DNA from: Strongyloides papillosus
Taxonomy: Eukaryota; Nematoda; Chromadorea; Rhabditida; Strongyloididae
Direction of reading: 5' to 3'
Assembly: GCA_005656395.1 (NCBI GenBank)
Contig: SRSI01000077.1
Location: 1,240,001 to 1,304,000 of the forward strand
DNA: 64,000 bases
In this document: positions 59,501 to 64,000 of the stretch, piece after piece
How positions within the stretch are numbered: position 1 is the stretch's first letter
How the letters are laid out: every line of letters begins with the position of its first letter
Notes under the pieces: model-generated
The model's input: only the letters and a program-made list of their open reading frames with translations
What the model was told of the DNA's origin: nothing
The model's database searches: none
Made by a program: the position numbers and the translations under genes

Positions 59501-60899
59501 GATGACGCCAAAGATGATGCATCTAGTTCCGTTTCTGGTTTACCTACAACTTCTAATTTTACTTCAGTTACTCTTGGAAATCTATCTTGATATGATTTCA
59601 TTCCACTTTCGTAACAATTAATAAAATAAAATAGTATCTCATGAAGCATCATTAATTTCATTGACTTCCCTTGGTTTGCTACAAACTTATTAATTTTTAC
59701 AACTTTTCTTCCAGAAGTAACTTCATTAGGATTTTCATCGCATTCCATATTGCTTTCAGAGGATGTCTCATGATCACTGCTACTATCAGTTGTCGATTGT
59801 TTTCGTTTTTTAGTTTTCGGATGTTTAATACTTTTAGAATTATCAGCATCGTTACGTGTTTCTTTGTCACGTAATCTCTTTAATCTTTTCCTTTCGGCGT
59901 TAGCAAGTCTTTGAGCTTTCTTTTTTGGATCTTCATCCTCGAGAGTTTGTCTCATAAGTGTTGGGTTGCGAAGTTGACCACTTGGAAAAAGTCTAGATTC
60001 TGATTCGTAAATCTTAATTAAATTAGCAATAGCAATAGGTATTATAGGATCATCTTTATTGACAATACTCCTATGACACACACATTTTACTGATATTTGA
60101 CTGTCACCGTGATTCACGACACTTTCTGTAATTTTAAGTAGACCCTTTCTCTCCAAAGCAACAATAATTTTTACTAATGACTTCTTATCCATTTGAAATT
60201 TATAACCTTCTTTAGCTTCAATATCTTGAATGTATTTAACTAGTCTAAAATAAGTAACTACAACTTTTTCTTCCTCAAGTTTCCTAAGAACACAATTCAT
60301 TCTTTTCAGGGTAATGTCAGATAGACGTAAAGTATTCAAATTGGCTCCTGGAAATTTAAAAACATCTCCACATTTAAATGGACACTCTCTTCCAGTTATT
60401 TTCTTAAACTCATCATATAAGGCTTGAAATGCATTCACATGACCCTCTTTGATATAATATCTTATAGATCTTATTTTACCATTCATTTTATGAAATTGCC
60501 CAATTTCCTCTGGAAAACTTTTTGTCAATTCCTGAATGTATTGAGAAACTGTTCTATTTCCAGACTTTATATGACAATTCAAACCTAGTGCATGTCCTAT
60601 TTCGTATCTATCTGCACCATCACCACCTGCTTCTCGAAGTACTTGATTTATTAAATCTGTTGGAGTTCTATATAATAACATTGGGCTCCAATTTTTTGGA
60701 TCATATTTATAATAACGTTCTATAAGAAATATTAAAACATCTTTTGAGAATCTAACATACCTCCATATTGTGATGCTGCTTCTTCACCAACAACAGCAGT
60801 TCCAATGAATGATGTATCATTAGCTTTTTCTTCACGTAAAATTCTTGAACTTCTAGGAGTAACGATAATTGTTTTATTCAAATCAGCTACTGCATTCAT
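56539..60899 (-). CDS. GTF3C1: general transcription factor 3C subunit 1 (TFIIIC largest, B-box binding)
   Basis: Exons 60899-60761 and 60719-56539 join in phase 1 across a 41-bp intron to 1,439 aa. The product is the TFIIIC subunit that contacts the B box of tRNA genes for RNA polymerase III. The B-block winged-helix domain lies near the N-terminus (PTDLINQVLREAGGDGADRY, KSGNRTVSQYIQELTKSFPE). A second helical winged region (RMNCVLRKLEEEKVVVTYFR; DKKSLVKIIVALERKGLLKI) follows. A Lys/Arg-rich, Ser-rich segment about residues 310-375 (KKKAQRLANAERKRLKRLRD) looks like a disordered nuclear signal region. The C-terminal third has weaker winged-helix-like segments. The small first exon (MNAVADLNKTIIVTPRSSRI) begins 137 bp from the divergent WDR18 gene. 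Confidence 0.88.
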
Positions 60900-61036
60900 T
60901 TGAAATCAAAGTTATCTCTTCAATACAAATACAATTTTAATAATATATATACAATTCCAATTATTTAACACTTTGTCTTATAACGAAAATAAATTAAAAG
61001 AAAATTATTGTTCTATTTTTATTTATTAAAACAGAG
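60900..61036. promoter_or_regulatory. compact divergent promoter, GTF3C1 / WDR18
   Basis: Only 137 bp separate the two opposite start codons. It is very AT-rich. AAACAG at 61029-61034 just before AG-ATG could be a trans-splice acceptor for the plus-strand gene. Function inferred from position. Confidence 0.5.
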
Positions 61037-62375
61037 ATGCTTGCTAAAAAATCATCAGAAGAGCTTTTACTTATATCTTGTACAAGTTCAGATCCATTTT
61101 CTACTTTGATTGTGGATATTGCATCTGGAAGTGCTGTTTGGGGATTAAAAGGTCATGAATTTAGATCTGGTAATGGATGCCAAGATATTTGTCCTCTTGG
61201 AATTGATGGAGACTATATGATTTGCACAGAAAATGAGGGAAAGTGGTTGCATATTATTTCGACTAATAGTAAAAATCGTTTTCATCAAGTAAGTCATTTG
61301 AATGAACCACTAGAAAATATGATTATTAACAATGAAGGGTCAATGATTTTTGCAAGTTTTGGTAGTAAACTCTATGTTTGGCAGGTATAGTTTTTTTTTA
61401 TGTTTCAAGATAATTATTTATTTTAAGATTTTTAATGGCTTACTTTTGGCAATTTTTGATGATCATTACCAAAAGATAACGAATTTAAAATTGTCCTCTG
61501 ATGATTCACTACTTTTTACCAGTTCAGCAGATGGAAACGTACATGTATATAATGTTACTGATTTATATAATTTTTGTAAATCTCCAAATACAAAACCTGC
61601 TCCATTATTTGAATATCGTCCTCATTCATTAGCAATAACCGATATGATTGTAACAAAAGGAGCAAATCCAAGGATAATTACTTGTTCAGATGATCATTCG
61701 TTAGCTATGTATTCTATGTCACAGCAAAAAATTATTTTGAAAATAACAGCTGATAAGCCATTAAAAAGTTGTGGTATTGATGCTGCTGAATCAAGGTTAT
61801 TCATTGGAAATGACATGGGCAATATAGCCATTATTGAACTTTATAATAATGGAGGAAGCACAGAAAAATTTATTGTAACAACAGGTGAGAAAGTGTCGAT
61901 TCCTATTTTGGAGGGACATGATTGTGCTGTATCGAAAATTTCTGTCAATACAGATGGGTCAATTTTAGCAACTGGAGATATTAATGGGGGATATCGTATA
62001 TGGGATATTGCCAGTATGCAAACAATTAGGACTTCTACTATGAAAAACGGTATACGTATTCTAAGATTTGTTCCGAATTGGGAATCTCTTCATAGTTCAA
62101 ATTATGTCCTACCTAAAAGAAGATTTTCATATTTTCAAAGAGTTTTAAGTGAACCTAATGGAATTATTGGTGCATTGTCTGATTCTTCTTCTGAAAATGT
62201 AATTACTAATGACAGATTAGATGAGATACTTGAGCATTACTTTGACTCAGCAATTAAATCGTTTAACGAGTCGAAAAATAAAGCATCAGACGATGATTCA
62301 GAAACAGTAAAGACACTCAAGAAAGAAATTGAAAGACTTCAGAATGAAGTTAAGATACTAGCAGATAACATTTAA
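61037..62375 (+). CDS. WDR18: WD-repeat protein WDR18 (Ipi3-like, ribosome biogenesis)
   Basis: Exons 61037-61384 and 61428-62375 join in phase 0 across a 43-bp intron (CAG/gtatag..tttaag/ATT) to 431 aa. WDR18 works with PELP1 and TEX10 (Rix1 complex in yeast) in 60S pre-ribosome maturation. WD repeats: IASGSAVWGLKGHEF, MIFASFGSKLYVWQ, KITNLKLSSDDSLLFTSSAD, MIVTKGANPRIITCSDDHSL, VSIPILEGHDCAVSKISVNT followed by GDINGGYRIWD. The C-terminus is a coiled coil (VKTLKKEIERLQNEVKILAD), as in WDR18. It is convergent with MTHFR with only 89 bp between stops. Assignment relies on overall layout, so another WD protein is possible. Confidence 0.8.
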
Positions 62376-62464
62376 ATTTTTTTGTTTTATATTGTATTGT
62401 TAAGTTTTTTGTTTTATTTTTTAGATAAATTTTATTAATCACAAACTTTTAGTTACTTTTAAAT

Positions 62465-64000
62465 TTATACAATTTCTTTTAATAAATCATAAATAATAGT
62501 AGGTTTAACGTATTCATTATCAACAAGAGTCATAAGAACGTAGTTGTCATGCAAAAACTTCAAGGTTTCGCAACATTTTGATTCTGGGGGATAAATTGAA
62601 GACCAAATATTAAAAACATCAAATGCTTCGTCCTTCCATACTCGGAATGACAATGGATCAACTACAGTAGGTTGTGCAACTTCTGATCCAGCAAATATAC
62701 CGAAAGTTAACGCTATTGGATTGGTTCCATTATAATTAAATCTTTCATATTTTCCTGTCCTGTCAATTACATGATAATTAATACGTTCACTGTATCTAGA
62801 ATCAATAATATCAACTAACTTTTGTGCATTTTCTTTTTTAGTAAAAAATTCAAGATAGGCTCTTTGATAAACATATCCACCTTGTTTTCCCCATCCAACA
62901 ATTGGATCAGAACTTGGTGCACCATTAACATGAGGTTGTGAATTAATTGTTAAAAATCCATTTTCATTAGCCCATATTAATTGATCTTTTATTAAATTTG
63001 TCTCAAAAGATAACCCTTTTTCATCTTCGTTCCAAGGCAAGCATGTTACTTTAACACCATTTTCATTTTCTTCCTGTTTTAAAAAGTTTATGAAAACTTT
63101 TTGTACATCTTCTATTGAATAAAGTTTATCACCATACATCTGTAATTCTTTATCTTTGTTTGAAACGTTTAAATAAAACATATAGTATTCTTTCAAATCA
63201 TTGAAAGCCGGTGATGAACTATGACCCCATCTACCATTAGGGAAGTCATCCCATTCACGTGTTCTAAAAATATAACTTTTAGGTCTGGCGGACCAAAATA
63301 TTGGTCTAACATCTTCTTTGCATCTTAATGGATGGTGACCTCCATGTGGTTTCCAAGGTAAGGGTTTTATATGATATTGTTTCCATAACCCTAACTTTTG
63401 CAAAATTTCACGTGTAGGCCCCTCTCTATTCATAGTATACATATGTAAAGAAGGAGCAATTTTTTTATCAAGAATTTGACTGCACATTTTGACAGCTCTA
63501 TCAATACCATACTTTAAAACTGCTTCGTCATTATGCTTTATTGCTTCAAGGTCATCCAGTATACTTTGTGGAATTAATAATTTTGATAATTCAGCAATTC
63601 TTTTAATTGAAGCATATCCTTGTATTGGCATGATTCCTGGTAGTATTGGTACTTTTATTCCTATTTCTCGACAATCCCTGACAAAATTTTCAAATGTTTC
63701 TACTTCGAAAAACAATTGAGTAACTATAAAATCAGCTCCAGCATCTACTTTTGCTTTTAAATATTTTAGATCACTTGTATATGATTCTGCATCAGGGTGA
63801 CCTAATGGATATCCACTACAAGCAATAGTAAAATAATCACCATAGGATTCTTTAATCCACTTTATCATATCTAATGCATAATATTTACTTTTTTGCTTTT
63901 GGTCTAATGAAGTATTAGGATCAACAGGAAGATCACCTTTTAATGCTAATATATTTCTCAGTCCAATATCTTTACATTGTTTGATATGACTTAATGTTTG
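62465..64000 (-). CDS. mthf-1: methylenetetrahydrofolate reductase, 5' end outside window (partial)
   Basis: The frame runs from the right edge of the window to a TAA at 62465, 511 residues, so about 130-150 N-terminal residues are missing relative to animal MTHFR (about 656). The enzyme reduces 5,10-methylene-THF to 5-methyl-THF with FAD, feeding methionine synthesis. Visible catalytic-domain pieces are QTLSHIKQCKDIGLRNILAL, KGDLPVDP, SGYPLGHPDAESYTSDLKYL, DAGADFIVTQLFFEVETFEN, ILPGIMPIQGYASIKRIAEL and PSLHMYTMNREGPT. The regulatory SAM-binding domain follows (GRWGHSSSPAFNDLKEYYMF, WGKQGGYVYQRAYLEFF, INYHVIDRTGKYERFNYN). No intron occurs in the visible part. Confidence 0.96.
   Translation of the reverse strand, partial: QTLSHIKQCKDIGLRNILALKGDLPVDPNTSLDQKQKSKYYALDMIKWIKESYGDYFTIACSGYPLGHPDAESYTSDLKYLKAKVDAGADFIVTQLFFEVETFENFVRDCREIGIKVPILPGIMPIQGYASIKRIAELSKLLIPQSILDDLEAIKHNDEAVLKYGIDRAVKMCSQILDKKIAPSLHMYTMNREGPTREILQKLGLWKQYHIKPLPWKPHGGHHPLRCKEDVRPIFWSARPKSYIFRTREWDDFPNGRWGHSSSPAFNDLKEYYMFYLNVSNKDKELQMYGDKLYSIEDVQKVFINFLKQEENENGVKVTCLPWNEDEKGLSFETNLIKDQLIWANENGFLTINSQPHVNGAPSSDPIVGWGKQGGYVYQRAYLEFFTKKENAQKLVDIIDSRYSERINYHVIDRTGKYERFNYNGTNPIALTFGIFAGSEVAQPTVVDPLSFRVWKDEAFDVFNIWSSIYPPESKCCETLKFLHDNYVLMTLVDNEYVKPTIIYDLLKEIV

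Noticed and set aside
1..64000. CRISPR array, bacterial operon or riboswitch
   Set aside because: The sequence is a spliced eukaryotic genome; no regular direct-repeat/spacer pattern was seen.

Overview
The window is an AT-rich animal genome segment from a nematode. Many introns are only 39-51 bp with GT..AG ends. Single-copy genes match the nematode set (an STI-1 without the first TPR domain, NPP-9, RIC-8, KMO-1, a DSL Notch ligand, a GT49 glycosyltransferase). Gene bodies sit in very AT-rich intergenic DNA. Base composition and intron size suggest a clade IV worm of the Strongyloides type; that placement is inference.

Layout. 1-192 holds the 3' end of a gene cut by the window edge. 379-13418 is a run of six minus-strand genes: a 170-aa unknown gene with a 3-kb first intron, an ACOT8-like acyl-CoA thioesterase, mcm-5 (with a tRNA-Gly inside an intron), a small coiled-coil protein, mitochondrial ribosomal protein L24, and ric-8. 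After a 2.7-kb gap with a small MITE comes npp-9 (nucleoporin with two Ran-binding domains and FG repeats; 16600-19926). From 20.8 to 27.7 kb is a repeat-rich, gene-poor stretch: three separate 1.4-1.55-kb near-full-length palindromes, a broken two-pore potassium channel copy and other coding fragments.

29.1-33.0 kb returns to housekeeping genes: a RhoU/CHW-1-like GTPase, mitochondrial ribosomal protein L37, and sti-1 divergent from it. 35.2-37.4 kb carries an unknown single-pass membrane protein. 41.3-46.6 kb has a DSL-domain Notch ligand convergent with an NCKX-type sodium/calcium exchanger. 48.1-50.3 kb pairs a decayed GT10 fucosyltransferase pseudogene with an intact GT49 glycosyltransferase. 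52.4-64.0 kb is compact: TFIIA alpha/beta, kynurenine 3-monooxygenase, TFIIIC largest subunit (GTF3C1) divergent from WDR18, and MTHFR running off the right edge.

Gene models were built by hand: donors, acceptors and codon phase were checked at each junction, and every multi-exon model reported as complete keeps frame. Functions rest on recognised motifs and remembered family sequences; no search was run. The strongest unusual signals are the cluster of three palindromic elements, the fucosyltransferase pseudogene in DNA with no long open frame, the tRNA nested in mcm-5, the frame-preserving stop-free intron of npp-9, and a Rho GTPase with Ala at the Gly12 position and no C-terminal lipidation cysteine.
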